A DNA stretch of 64,000 nt from Rhodoferax sp. (GCF_028714215.1 NZ_JAQTMS010000012.1:35007-99006), one strand, 5' to 3'. Numbered from the stretch's first letter, positions 16,485 to 26,460 are shown. Notes: generated from the letters alone by a model not told the origin. Numbers and translations are program-made.

Positions 16485-17717
16485 ATGAAACTACAGACAC
16501 AACGCTGGATTGACCGCTGGCTGGGCCAGTTCCTGTGCGGCGTGGTGTCGATCTGGGTCCGGCTGCTGACGCTGGGGCGAGCGCAGCCGATACCGGCGCA
16601 GGCGCCGCGCCACATCCTGGTCATTCTGCTGTCCGAGATGGGCAGCGTGGTGTTGGCTGGCCCGATGTTTGCGGCGCTGCGATTGCGTTATCCCGGCGCC
16701 ACCTTGCATGTGCTGCAACTCAAAAAAAATCAGGAGGTCGCACTGCTTCTCGGACTGGCCCAGGCCCAGCACCTGCATGCCCTCGACGACAGCTCGGGAC
16801 TGGCGCTGCTGCGTGATATCTGGCGTGTCTGCCGGACGCTGCGCCGGTTGCCGCTGGACGCCGTGATTGACTGTGAATTGTTTTCCCGCATCAGCGCCTT
16901 GTTGTCTTATCTGAGTGGCGCACCTTTGCGCGCCGGCTTCACGCCGCACACGCAGGAAGGTCTGTACCGCGGCAGCTTCATCAACCGGGCCATTCCGTAC
17001 AACCCGTACCAGCACATCAGCCAGCAATTCCTGTCACTGATCGATGCGCTGGACGCCAGCAGCATGCCACGCAACAAGGCCGCACCGACGCGTGAACGGC
17101 CGTCCGATACCGGCTTGGCCGTCAGCTTCGAAGCGGCGGAACTCGAGGCCTACCGCAAGCAGATGCAGGTCGATCACCCGACCCTCGTCGGGCGCAAAGT
17201 CGCGCTGATTTACGCCGGCGGCGGACTACTGCCGGAACGCGCCTGGCCGGCCGCCCACTATGCCCAGGTGGCGCGCGGCCTGTGCCAGGCCGGGCATGCC
17301 GTGGGCCTGATTGGCCTGCGCGATGATGCGCAACTGGCACAGGATCTGCAAACCCAGATCGGCAGCGAATGGTGCGTCGACCTGACCGGCTACACGCGCA
17401 GCATCCGCGAACTGCTGATGCTGTTTCATGGCGCTGATCTGCTGCTCACCAACGACGGCGGTCCGGGCCACTTTGCCAGTCTGACGCCGCTTCGCACGAT
17501 GGTGTTTTTTGGCCCCGAAACCGGCCGTCTGTATGGTCCGCTGGGGCCCCGCGCCCAGGTACTGGAATCCGGTCTGGCCTGCTCGCCCTGCCTCTCCGCC
17601 TACAACCATCGCGAAACTTTTTGCGATGGCGACAACCAGTGTCTCAAGCGCCTTGCCCCGGCTCCGGTACTGGCCGCAGCGCTGGCCGCATTGACGCTGC
17701 CAGGCAACGCACGGTGA
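16485..17717 (+). CDS. Glycosyltransferase family 9 (heptosyltransferase-like)
   Basis: The 410-residue protein resembles the ADP-heptose:LPS heptosyltransferases that extend the lipopolysaccharide core at the inner membrane. It has HILVILLSEMGSVVLAGPMF near residue 45, YAGGGLLPERAWPAAHYAQV in the middle, and the nucleotide-sugar site LLLTNDGGPGHFASLTPLRT with FFGPETGRLYGPLG. A basic N-terminal extension may bind membrane. It overlaps the GtrA gene (TGATG), so the three genes 16485-20026 form an operon. Core heptosyltransferase or a related LPS sugar transferase cannot be told apart. Confidence 0.85.
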   Translation: MKLQTQRWIDRWLGQFLCGVVSIWVRLLTLGRAQPIPAQAPRHILVILLSEMGSVVLAGPMFAALRLRYPGATLHVLQLKKNQEVALLLGLAQAQHLHALDDSSGLALLRDIWRVCRTLRRLPLDAVIDCELFSRISALLSYLSGAPLRAGFTPHTQEGLYRGSFINRAIPYNPYQHISQQFLSLIDALDASSMPRNKAAPTRERPSDTGLAVSFEAAELEAYRKQMQVDHPTLVGRKVALIYAGGGLLPERAWPAAHYAQVARGLCQAGHAVGLIGLRDDAQLAQDLQTQIGSEWCVDLTGYTRSIRELLMLFHGADLLLTNDGGPGHFASLTPLRTMVFFGPETGRLYGPLGPRAQVLESGLACSPCLSAYNHRETFCDGDNQCLKRLAPAPVLAAALAALTLPGNAR

Positions 17718-18223
17718 TGGCCTCGCAGCCAAGTCTGCAGCAGCGGCTCTACCTGCTGATCGAGTGGCTCAAAAGCTTTCGATACGTTAAATTTGGCCTG
17801 GTCGGCGCCAGTGGTACCGTGGTCAACACGCTTGTTTTGTTCATCGCGCAAGAGTATTTGTTTGCCGCCATTGGCGCGCCGCGCAACCGGCTCTATGCCT
17901 CGCTGGCCCTGGCCATCGCCGTCGCCACAATCAACAATTTCACCTGGAACCGACTCTGGACCTGGGCCGATCGGCTGCGTCAAGCTGCCGCTCAGGCCGG
18001 CCCCCATCCACCCGGCCGGAGTGGAACGGGTCTGCTGCTAGGCCAGTTCGGACGCTATGCACTAGCTTCGTGGTTCGGTATCGCTCTGCAATATGGCTTG
18101 ACACTGTGGCTGTCGCACAGCCTGCATTACCTGCTGGCCAACGTGATTGCCATCGTGCTTGCCAGCGTGAGCAACTTCCTGGCCAACGATCGCTGGACTT
18201 TTCGCCACCGCCCGACAAAATAA
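17717..18223 (+). CDS. GtrA-family membrane protein
   Basis: GtrA-type proteins are four-helix membrane proteins, often proposed to flip or bind polyprenyl-phosphate-linked sugars. The start at 17717 overlaps the previous stop. The 168-residue protein has FGLVGASGTVVNTLVLFIAQ, the conserved NNFTWNRLWTW motif, and the closing VSNFLANDRWTFRHR. It lies 3 bp before a GT-C glycosyltransferase that probably uses the lipid-linked sugar. A similar domain is fused to a GT-C enzyme at 56773, which supports this pairing. Confidence 0.88.
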   Translation: MASQPSLQQRLYLLIEWLKSFRYVKFGLVGASGTVVNTLVLFIAQEYLFAAIGAPRNRLYASLALAIAVATINNFTWNRLWTWADRLRQAAAQAGPHPPGRSGTGLLLGQFGRYALASWFGIALQYGLTLWLSHSLHYLLANVIAIVLASVSNFLANDRWTFRHRPTK

Positions 18224-18226
18224 GCC

Positions 18227-20026
18227 ATGCGCCGCCAATTGCACCCGCCGCCCCAGGGCTTCCCAGATGCCCCGACGCTGGCCTGGCTGGCCCTGCTGCT
18301 GCTCGCCATGGGTGTCTACGCTTTCGGCTTGGGCGGGCAGTACGTTCCAAGCATTGGCGATGAGCTGGTTTACACCCATATTGCGCGCCTGACAGCGGTC
18401 TCAAACCACTGGCTGCCACTGGTGTCCGAGCTGGACCATATGCGCAATACCAAGCCACCGCTGTTGTTTTGGCAAGCCATGGTGGCGGGTGATTGGGGCC
18501 ACCACTGGAGCCTGGCCGCGTTGCGCACGCCCAGCCTGCTCTACACACTGCTGACAACCGGTGCGCTGGCTTGGAGCGTGCGCCAAATCACCGGCAATTG
18601 GCGTACCGCCTGCCTGGCGGCCTGCGTATACCTGGCGTTTTTTTGCACCTTCCGCTTTGGCCGCACTTATCTGACCAGCGCCCCGGAAACTTTCTGGCTC
18701 AACCTGCCAATGTTCTGGCTGCTGTGGCAGCGATTGCACCAAACGCCGGCCACGCAAAACAATGACCTGAGTTGGCCGGCGCATGCCGGCTTCGGTCTGG
18801 CGCTGGGGCTGGGGCTGGCCTACAAGTCGTTTGCCCTGATTGCGCCGGCAGCGGCCACCCTGTGGTGCGCCCAGCTTTTAAGTGCACCCCATGTGAGTTG
18901 GCGCTCGGCAACTCGAACGGCCCTCAAAGTGAGCCTGAGCGCGGTCATCGCGCTGGGCTTTTTTGCTCTTTGGTTTGTGCTGGACCCGAACCCCGCTGCG
19001 GTCTGGCAAGAGTTCGTCATCGGAGAAAACGCCGGCAAAATGTCCAGCGATCAGGGCTACTGGCGGATTGCTTTGCTGGGGGGCGGCGGCAGCATCTGGG
19101 CGCAACTGCTGGCCTATGTGCAGAATGCCGGGCTGCTGGCCTTCGTGGTGCTGGGCCTGATCGGCTTTGGGCTGAAGCGGGGATGGTCGAAAACAAAACC
19201 GACCGGCAGCGCGCTGCCCATTCACCTGCTGATTTTGCTGGTCTGGCTGGCGGTCTGGCTGATCGTCTTCACGCTGCCCAGTCAGCGCTCGGCGCGCTAC
19301 GTCGTCCCGGCCATGCCGGCGCTGGCGATGCTGATTGCGCTTCTGTGGGAGCGCATTGCGCGCATCTGGTTTGTGTTGTCTCTGCTGTTGTGCGGGCTTC
19401 TGATCGCCGGTTTGGGGCGCATTGCCTGGGCCGCGTTTGAGGTCGGCATCGGCTCCCGCCTGGAACTCGGCGTCAGTTTGTTCGCCGTGCTGGCGGGCCT
19501 GCTACTGGTGGTCGGCGGTTTGCTGAAGCCGGCCTGGAGCCGCGCTTGCACGGTGGCCGCCTGTCTCGCGGTGTATGCCTCGTTTGGTTTCAGCACGGCG
19601 CCCTTGAACGGCGCCGCCGGGCAATACGCCGAGGCGGTGACGGCGAAACTTCAGCAGGCCCGGGTGGCGGTGCCGAACGGCTTCAACGGCCAGTTCGAGC
19701 GCTTTCAATTTTTGCTGCCCGGCAACCAGTTCATCCCCTATGACAGTGACGAGCGTGCCGCCTCCCACGCCGGTACCAATGCCCAGGAACTGGATCGCCT
19801 GCTGGCCAGCCATGATGCCGTCATCTGGCTGCAGTCGGAACCCTCCGAACTGACGCCGCCCTGCCGGCCAGGATGCATCGTTCTGGGCTCACGCTGGGAA
19901 GTCAAGGGACGCCATCGCAGCGGTGAGATTCATTGGGGCAATCTCTGGTACCCGCAGCGCTGGCTGTTCAGGCGCGAGTGGCTGATCGCTCGCGCCGCGC
20001 CGCCGTCCAACGCCGCCACACGCTGA
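18227..20026 (+). CDS. ArnT-like GT-C glycosyltransferase (polyprenyl-phosphate sugar donor)
   Basis: The 599-residue polytopic enzyme begins with a membrane helix followed by the periplasmic acidic motif in SIGDELVYTHIARL, typical of GT-C/PMT enzymes that move a sugar from a polyprenyl-phosphate carrier. MRNTKPPLLFWQA matches the ArnT family. About 11 membrane segments and a C-terminal periplasmic domain are present. The acceptor could be lipid A or another surface glycan. Its 3' end overlaps the convergent gene at 19968 by 59 bp. Confidence 0.85.
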   Translation: MRRQLHPPPQGFPDAPTLAWLALLLLAMGVYAFGLGGQYVPSIGDELVYTHIARLTAVSNHWLPLVSELDHMRNTKPPLLFWQAMVAGDWGHHWSLAALRTPSLLYTLLTTGALAWSVRQITGNWRTACLAACVYLAFFCTFRFGRTYLTSAPETFWLNLPMFWLLWQRLHQTPATQNNDLSWPAHAGFGLALGLGLAYKSFALIAPAAATLWCAQLLSAPHVSWRSATRTALKVSLSAVIALGFFALWFVLDPNPAAVWQEFVIGENAGKMSSDQGYWRIALLGGGGSIWAQLLAYVQNAGLLAFVVLGLIGFGLKRGWSKTKPTGSALPIHLLILLVWLAVWLIVFTLPSQRSARYVVPAMPALAMLIALLWERIARIWFVLSLLLCGLLIAGLGRIAWAAFEVGIGSRLELGVSLFAVLAGLLLVVGGLLKPAWSRACTVAACLAVYASFGFSTAPLNGAAGQYAEAVTAKLQQARVAVPNGFNGQFERFQFLLPGNQFIPYDSDERAASHAGTNAQELDRLLASHDAVIWLQSEPSELTPPCRPGCIVLGSRWEVKGRHRSGEIHWGNLWYPQRWLFRREWLIARAAPPSNAATR

Positions 20027-20654
20027 CCAACCAGCCCAGTTGCAGCAGCAGCCACAGCAGGGGGTCAAGCAGCGCGTCCCACACATTGCCGGTTGGCCAG
20101 CGACTTAGCACGAACAGTGTCAACACCATCCAAGGCAAGCCCGCCGCCAGCGATCCCCGCAGCAGCCAGAGCAAGCTGGCCGGGACCAGCATGGCAGCCA
20201 CGGCGGCCGAAGCAAAGCCCCAGGCATAAACCGACACCGGCAAGCAGGCCAGCGTATCGAGCAACAACAGCCAGCCCAGCGCAACGCCAAAGGCAAGCAG
20301 AATTTTCAGCCCCCGCGGGTCCAGTGCAGCGATCCCGCAAGCCCGGCTCTCCCGGCGCCGGAAGCGATCCAGCACGCAGCCCAGGCAAAGCACAACGCTG
20401 GTCAAGCTGGGAGCCTGAAACACCAGCCCCAGCCAGTAGGCGGGGGAGACCGGACCCGGCAGCAAAGTCCACACCAGCAGCGACAAACCGAGACCCCATT
20501 GATAGCGCTCGGCGAGCCTGCCGGCCAGCAGCATGACACCACTTCCCAGCACCAGCGCCCAGCCCAGGTGCAGGGCCAGCCAAATGGCTGTGCTGCTCGG
20601 TAGCAGCGGGTTTTCGGTCGAACCCAGAAGTTCCAGGAAAGCGTGAATGTCCAT
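19968..20654 (-). CDS. Hypothetical polytopic membrane protein
   Basis: The 228-residue protein has about six hydrophobic segments (for example SLLVWTLLPGPVSPAYWLGL and ILLAFGVALGWLLLLDTLA) and an Arg-rich C-terminus. It follows the sialidase-fold gene after 13 bp on the same strand, so the two are probably co-transcribed. I do not recognise a family. The 3' end overlaps the convergent ArnT-like gene by 59 bp. Confidence 0.7.
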   Translation of the reverse strand: MDIHAFLELLGSTENPLLPSSTAIWLALHLGWALVLGSGVMLLAGRLAERYQWGLGLSLLVWTLLPGPVSPAYWLGLVFQAPSLTSVVLCLGCVLDRFRRRESRACGIAALDPRGLKILLAFGVALGWLLLLDTLACLPVSVYAWGFASAAVAAMLVPASLLWLLRGSLAAGLPWMVLTLFVLSRWPTGNVWDALLDPLLWLLLQLGWLVSVWRRWTAARRERSATRA

Positions 20655-20667
20655 GCGTACCGAAGCC

Positions 20668-21852
20668 TTAACGTGCCGCGGCAGAAAAGGAAAACCGTTG
20701 CCAGGCGATCTCCCGACGCTGGTCGGTATAGCTCACCCACAGGCTGTCGTCGGCCCAGGCCAGAGCCGGGTAAGAGTACTCGGCAGAACCGCTGCCATGT
20801 GCCAACGCCTGCGCCAGGACCCAGTCCCGACCGTCCGCCGAAACACTCAAATCCATCGCCGTACGATCCTGCGGCGAAGAATTGTGGGCCAGCAGCATGC
20901 GCGCCGGCGCCAAAGCCAAGCCGGCCACCGACGAATCAGGATTGTGCAATGGCAGATCGGGCAAGTCGGTCCAACTCTGGCCGCCATTCAGAGTCTGGGC
21001 TACCGCTATCTTGCCGGCCGGGCGTTGATTGCGCAGCAGCGCCAGCCAGTGCGATTCGCTCATCATCAGCAGCGTCGGTTGCAGCAAATGCTTGCGACTG
21101 GAGATGCGCACCATGCCCCGAAACTCGCCGTTGGCGTCAAAGCGCAGGGCAACGGGATATTTGATGCCCAACTCAAAATGCACTGGCAGCACCATGCCGC
21201 CATCTTTCAAAGGCAGCGGTGCCGTGCGCACCAGAAAGCTGGTATTCCACAACCACGACAAGGGCAAGGCCCGCAGCGTCTCGAATGACAGTGCCGCAAA
21301 ATCCTGACCTTGATTGCCCTGACGCAGATGCACAATGCGCGCCGCCGCCCAGCCACCCAGGCCGGTCGCCACCACAAACAAATGAATCCGGCCCTGGCCG
21401 TCGCGCCAGGCCACCGGATTGCCCAGCCGGCGCACGCCAAAACCCAGTTGCCGGCCCAAAACCTGACGGTTCACGACAAAACGGGCGGCACTCCACTGCT
21501 GGGTCGCGCGGTCGAATTGAGCGGCCGCAATCTGGACATCGGCCGCACTTTCACGCTTGCCGGCAAACCAGAACGCGAGCAGCGCCGACGGGTGGGGTGC
21601 CGGCAACGCCAGCAGGGAACTGGCGTGGGCGGCCGGCGTGTTGGCCGGCACCGGAATTTTTCCCTGCGCCCTGACCACCAACAAACTGTCGGCAGGCACG
21701 TTGACCCCGGTTGGCCAGACCGCGCTGGGTGGCGCTGGTACCGGCGCGCGCCACAGCATGTCCAGCGACAGCAAAACGCAGCTGGCCACCCCGGCGCAGG
21801 CAATTCGCAGCCCCAGAGAGTGAGCCAGCATGTGGAAAAATGATTTGAACAC
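20668..21852 (-). CDS. Exported sialidase-fold (BNR/Asp-box) protein
   Basis: The 394-residue protein has an N-terminal hydrophobic signal/anchor (GLRIACAGVASCVLLSLDM). It shows Asp-box-like motifs of six-bladed beta-propellers: LNGGQSWTDLP near residue 290 and SADGRDWVLAQ near residue 345. AFWFAGKRESAADVQIAAAQ resembles the first repeat of bacterial exo-alpha-sialidase-like proteins. An extracytoplasmic glycan-binding or hydrolysing role is plausible, but no catalytic set can be confirmed. It is paired with the membrane protein at 19968 and lies beside LPS sugar genes. Confidence 0.7.
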   Translation of the reverse strand: MFKSFFHMLAHSLGLRIACAGVASCVLLSLDMLWRAPVPAPPSAVWPTGVNVPADSLLVVRAQGKIPVPANTPAAHASSLLALPAPHPSALLAFWFAGKRESAADVQIAAAQFDRATQQWSAARFVVNRQVLGRQLGFGVRRLGNPVAWRDGQGRIHLFVVATGLGGWAAARIVHLRQGNQGQDFAALSFETLRALPLSWLWNTSFLVRTAPLPLKDGGMVLPVHFELGIKYPVALRFDANGEFRGMVRISSRKHLLQPTLLMMSESHWLALLRNQRPAGKIAVAQTLNGGQSWTDLPDLPLHNPDSSVAGLALAPARMLLAHNSSPQDRTAMDLSVSADGRDWVLAQALAHGSGSAEYSYPALAWADDSLWVSYTDQRREIAWQRFSFSAAAR

Positions 21853-21914
21853 CGCGCTAGATCATACCCATCAAGCATGCCAGGCCTGCCCAGGCCGTCA
21901 TCGTGACAGCGTAC

Positions 21915-24900
21915 TCAGCGCGGCTGGCGCAGCAGCGCTGCCAGTTCCACTGCCGGCAAGGAGTGCGAGAACAGAAAGCCTTGTTCGAAATCGCATCCAT
22001 GGCGCCGCAGGAAGTCGCGTTGCGGCTCGGTTTCGACACCCTCGGCCAGGGCGGTCATGCCCAGGTTGTGCGCCAATCCAATGATGGAAATGATGACCGC
22101 ATCGTCGCCGGGGTCAAGGCCTATGTCCTTGACAAAACTGCGGTCGATCTTGAGCACATCGAACGGCAGTCGTTTCAGATAGGCCAGGCTGGAAAATCCG
22201 GTTCCGAAATCGTCCAGCGCCAGTCGCACGCCCAGGTCGTGCAGCTGATGCAGCACAGCGATTGGGGCCGGTTCGTTGGCCAGCATCAGACTCTCGGTAA
22301 TTTCGAGTTCCAGGCGTTGCGGCGCGATGCCGGTCCGGGCCAATGCATCCCGCACCGCCTGCACAATGGCACCCTGCTTGAACTGGCGCACCGAGACGTT
22401 GACCGCCAGGGTCAAATCGAGGGCCAGACCTTGTGCCTGCCAGGCCTTGAGTTGATCGCAGGCGGCTTGCAGCACCCATTCGCCGATCGGTACGATGAGC
22501 CCGGTTTCCTCGGCTACCGAGATGAACTCCGAATGGGACATCAGTCCCCGCACCGGATGCCGCCAGCGCAGCAATGTTTCGACGCCAACGATGCGCAAGG
22601 TTTGAATGTCGATCTGTGGCTGGTAGTGCAGAACAAATTCCTGATGGGCCAGCGCCCGGCGCAAGTCGCTCTCGATTTCCATGCGCTGCACAACCCGGGC
22701 GTTCATTTCCGGGACATAGAACTGAAAACAGCTGCGGCCGCGTTCCTTGGCCATGTACATCGCGGTATCGGCATGCTGTAACAGGATCCCTTCGTCGGCA
22801 CTGTCGGTCGGATAGAGGCTGATGCCTATGCTGCAGCCGGTGGTCAGGACTTGTCCGCCGACTTGCACCGGGGTGGTCAGCGCCTCGAGCAATTTTTCAG
22901 CCACTGCGGCGGCATCCATGGGCTTGTTCAGCCCCGGCAACAACAGCACGAACTCGTCGCCCCCAAGCCGGGCCAGCGTGTCGCCGACGCGCAAACAGGT
23001 GCGCAAGCGGTCGGCGACCTGGCGCAACAACTGGTCGCCAACCACGTGACCCAGGGAATCGTTGACCAGCTTGAAGCGGTCCAGGTCGATGAACAGGATG
23101 CCGACCTGTTGATCCGCACGCTGGGCACTGTTCATGGCCTGGCGCAGACGCTCCAGCAAGAGGTTGCGGTTGGGCAGATTGGTCAGCAGGTCGTGCGTGG
23201 CCAGGTGCTGCAACAGCGCCTGGGCCTCTTTCTCCTGCTGAATGTTTTCCTGCACGCTGATGTAGTGCGTGATGGCGCCCTTGCCGTCACGAATCGGCGT
23301 CACAGTCTGGCGCACCGGATAGTGGCTGCCATCCTTGTGTCGGTTGATGACTTCATGCACCCAGGCCTGGCCGCTCGCGATGGTGAGCCAGAACTGACGC
23401 CAGAAATCGGCGGACTGCGCGCCCGAGTTGAACAAACGGGGCGTTTGTCCGATGATTTCCTCGCGGGCGTAGCCGGACATCTCGACCAGCGCCGCATTGA
23501 CCCACTTGATGCTGCCATCGGCGCGGGCAATCAGGGCGGCGTTGACGGTGGTCTCCAGTGCGCTGTTGATCAGGCGCAGCCAGCGCTGGTCGGCTTCGTT
23601 GCGCATCAGCAAGCGGATACGCTCGGCGGTCGCCAGCATCGAAGTCTGGACTTCCGGGCTGAACACCTGAACGATGGTGTCGAGAAAAATGGCGCCACCC
23701 ATGTGTTGCCCGGTGTGACCAAAAGACATGCCAAAGCCGGACCGGATGCCATAGCCGTCCATCACGTCGCGCCAGGCCTTGGGAAAATCCTCCAAATAGA
23801 AGGGTTTGGAACTGGGCGGCACATACGGCATATCGCCATGCGCTGCGAAGTCTCTGGGAGTGACTGCTGTGCCACCCAGGGCCAGGTCCCGCAGTACCCC
23901 GTGCTCGCGCCGCGACAGTATCGTGATGCAGGCGTAGATGTCGGCCAGGCGGGTCGCCAGGATGGCAAGCAAGGCGCTTGAGTCCATGCCCCCTATCACC
24001 TCCTGCCCAAGTTCGTGAAACAAGGCGTCCAGCATGTGCCCCCGTGTGCGTGCCGTGATGTCGCCCATGCTGCCGGTGTAGGCCTGAGTGCCCAACTGCG
24101 ACGGCTGGAGATTGATTTCCACCCAGCGCAACTGACCATCCGCCCGGCGTAGCCGATACTCGCCCATGCAGGCAGGCCCCCCCTCACCCGACACGATTTG
24201 CAGGAACTCTGTTCGCTTGCGCGCGCGATCGCGCGCATCCAGGTTGTGCCACAGAAACTGGCCCAGGCTGTCCTGTGCACGATAGCCAGTTACCACTTCC
24301 CAACTCGGACTCAAATAGGTGAAGCGACCCTGCGCGTCGACCTGGTAGACCACTTCCTTGATGTCTTCCACCACGCTGCGGTAACGGGCTTCGTTGTCCA
24401 GCAACAGTTGCCGGTCCTGCTGCAACTGCAGGGCCATGGTGTCGAAGGCGCGATCCAACTGCCCCACTTCATCGTCGCTGCGGTTGTTCCCACGCCGTGA
24501 AAAGTCGCCGGCGCCGAAACGTTGCGCCGTCTGCGCGAGTTTGCGGATCGGCGAGACGATCATCCGCGCGGCGGCGCCATGGATGACGGTGGCCACGGCC
24601 AACGCCATGGCAACGAAGAGCAGGGCCAACAGCACGAAAAGCTGATTCATCTGGGCCAGCACACTATCGACCGGAACCAATCGGTAGTAACGCCAGTTCA
24701 GACCTTCGAGCGGCAGAGAGAATGCCGCGTAGTCCCGACCCCGGGAGCGAATCCGGGTGCCGTCAGCCACTGTCTGTCCGCCTTGCAGCACGGCCTGCAA
24801 TTGCGGCTCGGCAGACAGATCGGGCTTGAAGTCGTGGGGCCCGGCTTCCAACGTCTGCTGCCAGGTCCCGGCCAGGATGTAGTTGCCAAAGCCGTCGATC

Positions 24901-25670
24901 AGGAAATGCTCGCTGCCGGCGTAGGGGTCGTTATCGCGAAACGACTGCAACAGATCGGTCAGCACCAGATCGTGGCCCAGAATACCTTCCCATCGGCCCG
25001 CGATATCCAGTGGATAAACCGCGCTGACCACCCAGACACCGAGCGGCAACTCCCGAACCGCTGGCGTCCACAGGGGGATTCGCTTCGGGTTGAGGCGGAG
25101 CGACGCCAACTGGTTCCAGGCGGTTTGTGTGTGATCGTGCCCGGCTGGCAGCTTGTAGATGATGTCCGGGTCGCGGCGCTGGAAGATGACCGAAGTCTTG
25201 TTGAGTTGATCGAACCAGACGCCGTCAAAATGGCGCAGCGCGCTGGCACCAAATTCCGTGAGCGTGTGCAAAACCCGCATCTGGACATGCCTCTGCGCAG
25301 CCGTCAAGGCGACGCCCGGCGCCATGAACAAACCGGCCTCGCGCTGGCCATCGAACAGTTCCTGGCGGCTGCGAATGGCGCCATCCTCGCCGCGCACGGT
25401 GAGACGGTCAAAATCGGCCAATTCGTCGGCACGGGGCGGCTCTGCGAGCTCCTTGGTCAGCAAATCACCCAGTTCAATCAGACTTCCCTCGGCCTGCCGC
25501 ATGACGCCGATTTGATGATCGACCTGCCAACGGGTTTCGCGCTTGAGCTGGGCCATGCCGGCTTGCAGGAAGCGGGTGGAAGCCAGGCGGTACAGCAAGC
25601 CAACGCCGATCACACTGACGATGAGCGCGCTCACGATGGTGATGAAGGAAAGCTTGAGACGCAGCGTCAC
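21915..25670 (-). CDS. Membrane sensor with HAMP, PAS, GGDEF and EAL domains (c-di-GMP turnover)
   Basis: This 1251-residue protein would make or degrade cyclic di-GMP in response to an external signal. The order is: membrane helix (residues about 8-28), large periplasmic sensor (Cache-like, to about 340), second helix, HAMP (about 370-420), PAS (about 427-545), an unassigned GAF-like stretch, PAS with PAC (about 703-820), GGDEF and EAL. The diguanylate cyclase signature RLGGDEF is intact near residue 900, with an RVGD inhibitory site five residues upstream. The EAL motif reads ETL (ETLLRW), but the catalytic glutamate, ITESLM and DDFGTGFSSLAYLK are kept, so both activities are possible. Confidence 0.9.
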   Translation of the reverse strand: MTLRLKLSFITIVSALIVSVIGVGLLYRLASTRFLQAGMAQLKRETRWQVDHQIGVMRQAEGSLIELGDLLTKELAEPPRADELADFDRLTVRGEDGAIRSRQELFDGQREAGLFMAPGVALTAAQRHVQMRVLHTLTEFGASALRHFDGVWFDQLNKTSVIFQRRDPDIIYKLPAGHDHTQTAWNQLASLRLNPKRIPLWTPAVRELPLGVWVVSAVYPLDIAGRWEGILGHDLVLTDLLQSFRDNDPYAGSEHFLIDGFGNYILAGTWQQTLEAGPHDFKPDLSAEPQLQAVLQGGQTVADGTRIRSRGRDYAAFSLPLEGLNWRYYRLVPVDSVLAQMNQLFVLLALLFVAMALAVATVIHGAAARMIVSPIRKLAQTAQRFGAGDFSRRGNNRSDDEVGQLDRAFDTMALQLQQDRQLLLDNEARYRSVVEDIKEVVYQVDAQGRFTYLSPSWEVVTGYRAQDSLGQFLWHNLDARDRARKRTEFLQIVSGEGGPACMGEYRLRRADGQLRWVEINLQPSQLGTQAYTGSMGDITARTRGHMLDALFHELGQEVIGGMDSSALLAILATRLADIYACITILSRREHGVLRDLALGGTAVTPRDFAAHGDMPYVPPSSKPFYLEDFPKAWRDVMDGYGIRSGFGMSFGHTGQHMGGAIFLDTIVQVFSPEVQTSMLATAERIRLLMRNEADQRWLRLINSALETTVNAALIARADGSIKWVNAALVEMSGYAREEIIGQTPRLFNSGAQSADFWRQFWLTIASGQAWVHEVINRHKDGSHYPVRQTVTPIRDGKGAITHYISVQENIQQEKEAQALLQHLATHDLLTNLPNRNLLLERLRQAMNSAQRADQQVGILFIDLDRFKLVNDSLGHVVGDQLLRQVADRLRTCLRVGDTLARLGGDEFVLLLPGLNKPMDAAAVAEKLLEALTTPVQVGGQVLTTGCSIGISLYPTDSADEGILLQHADTAMYMAKERGRSCFQFYVPEMNARVVQRMEIESDLRRALAHQEFVLHYQPQIDIQTLRIVGVETLLRWRHPVRGLMSHSEFISVAEETGLIVPIGEWVLQAACDQLKAWQAQGLALDLTLAVNVSVRQFKQGAIVQAVRDALARTGIAPQRLELEITESLMLANEPAPIAVLHQLHDLGVRLALDDFGTGFSSLAYLKRLPFDVLKIDRSFVKDIGLDPGDDAVIISIIGLAHNLGMTALAEGVETEPQRDFLRRHGCDFEQGFLFSHSLPAVELAALLRQPR

Positions 25671-25881
25671 GGTGATTCACAAGGGGCGTGGAATCAATTT
25701 TCGCACAGGGCTGGTGTCCATTGGAGGCCACGCCAGGGGCTTGGGTTAAGGGTTCAGACTCCTGGGATGAGACCGGTCCCTTGCGCCTCTCAACTGCGCC
25801 GGGCATTGCCTCCCCTGGCGGCCCTTGTGCCGATCCCTGATGGGCGGCTATTTCAACTGCCGAAAAACAGCCAGGAAAGCC

Positions 25882-26460
25882 TCAAGGTTTCCCGCCCGCC
25901 GATTTTTGCAGTTGCGCGGGAGTGCCGGACCAGACCTCAAAGAAACCGTCGCGCCGCCTGGTTTGCAGCCAGGTCTCCCAGCGCGTGTCGGCCAGAGCCG
26001 GGTCGGTCGTCGCCAGCGAGGCCTGAGTCACGCCGACACTTATGGTTCCGCCACCCTTGCCTTGGGCCTCGGTGCGGGCGCGTTGCATGATGCCCTGAAT
26101 GCGCACCAGCTCCAGCTGGGTTGATGCCGGCAGGCTGTAGAGCAACCAGCGCCGGCCGGCACCGGGCGCGTCCAGCCCCAAAGTGGCCGCCGCCGCCACC
26201 GACACCTGCATCGGCAGTTGCTTGTCGATCGCCTCAAACTGGCCGGGCTCGCGCGGCGCCAACTTGATGTTCAGCAGGGGCACGGCACCGACCGGCGGCG
26301 TCATGCGCGCATCGACCTGCAAAGCCACCATCAGTTCGGCCGGGTTGGCGTCCAGCAACTCCTTGGGCAATTGCATCAGGCGTGGCAGCGAGCGCAAGGG
26401 CACACCCATGCAGGCCGCCAGAGCAAGACAGAGGGCAAGACCACAGAGAAGTCGTTTCAT
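25882..26460 (-). CDS. Hypothetical lipoprotein
   Basis: The 192-residue protein has a lipoprotein signal (MKRLLCGLALCLALAAC) with lipobox LAAC. The mature part is predicted to be mostly beta/alpha (LMVALQVDARMTPPVGAVPL, WLLYSLPASTQLELVRIQ) and ends AQLQKSAGGKP. No family is recognised with confidence. It lies 211 bp upstream of the GGDEF/EAL gene on the same strand and is divergent from the membrane protein at 26580, across an AT-rich 119-bp promoter region that contains TTGACA (26483-26488). Confidence 0.7.
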   Translation of the reverse strand: MKRLLCGLALCLALAACMGVPLRSLPRLMQLPKELLDANPAELMVALQVDARMTPPVGAVPLLNIKLAPREPGQFEAIDKQLPMQVSVAAAATLGLDAPGAGRRWLLYSLPASTQLELVRIQGIMQRARTEAQGKGGGTISVGVTQASLATTDPALADTRWETWLQTRRRDGFFEVWSGTPAQLQKSAGGKP

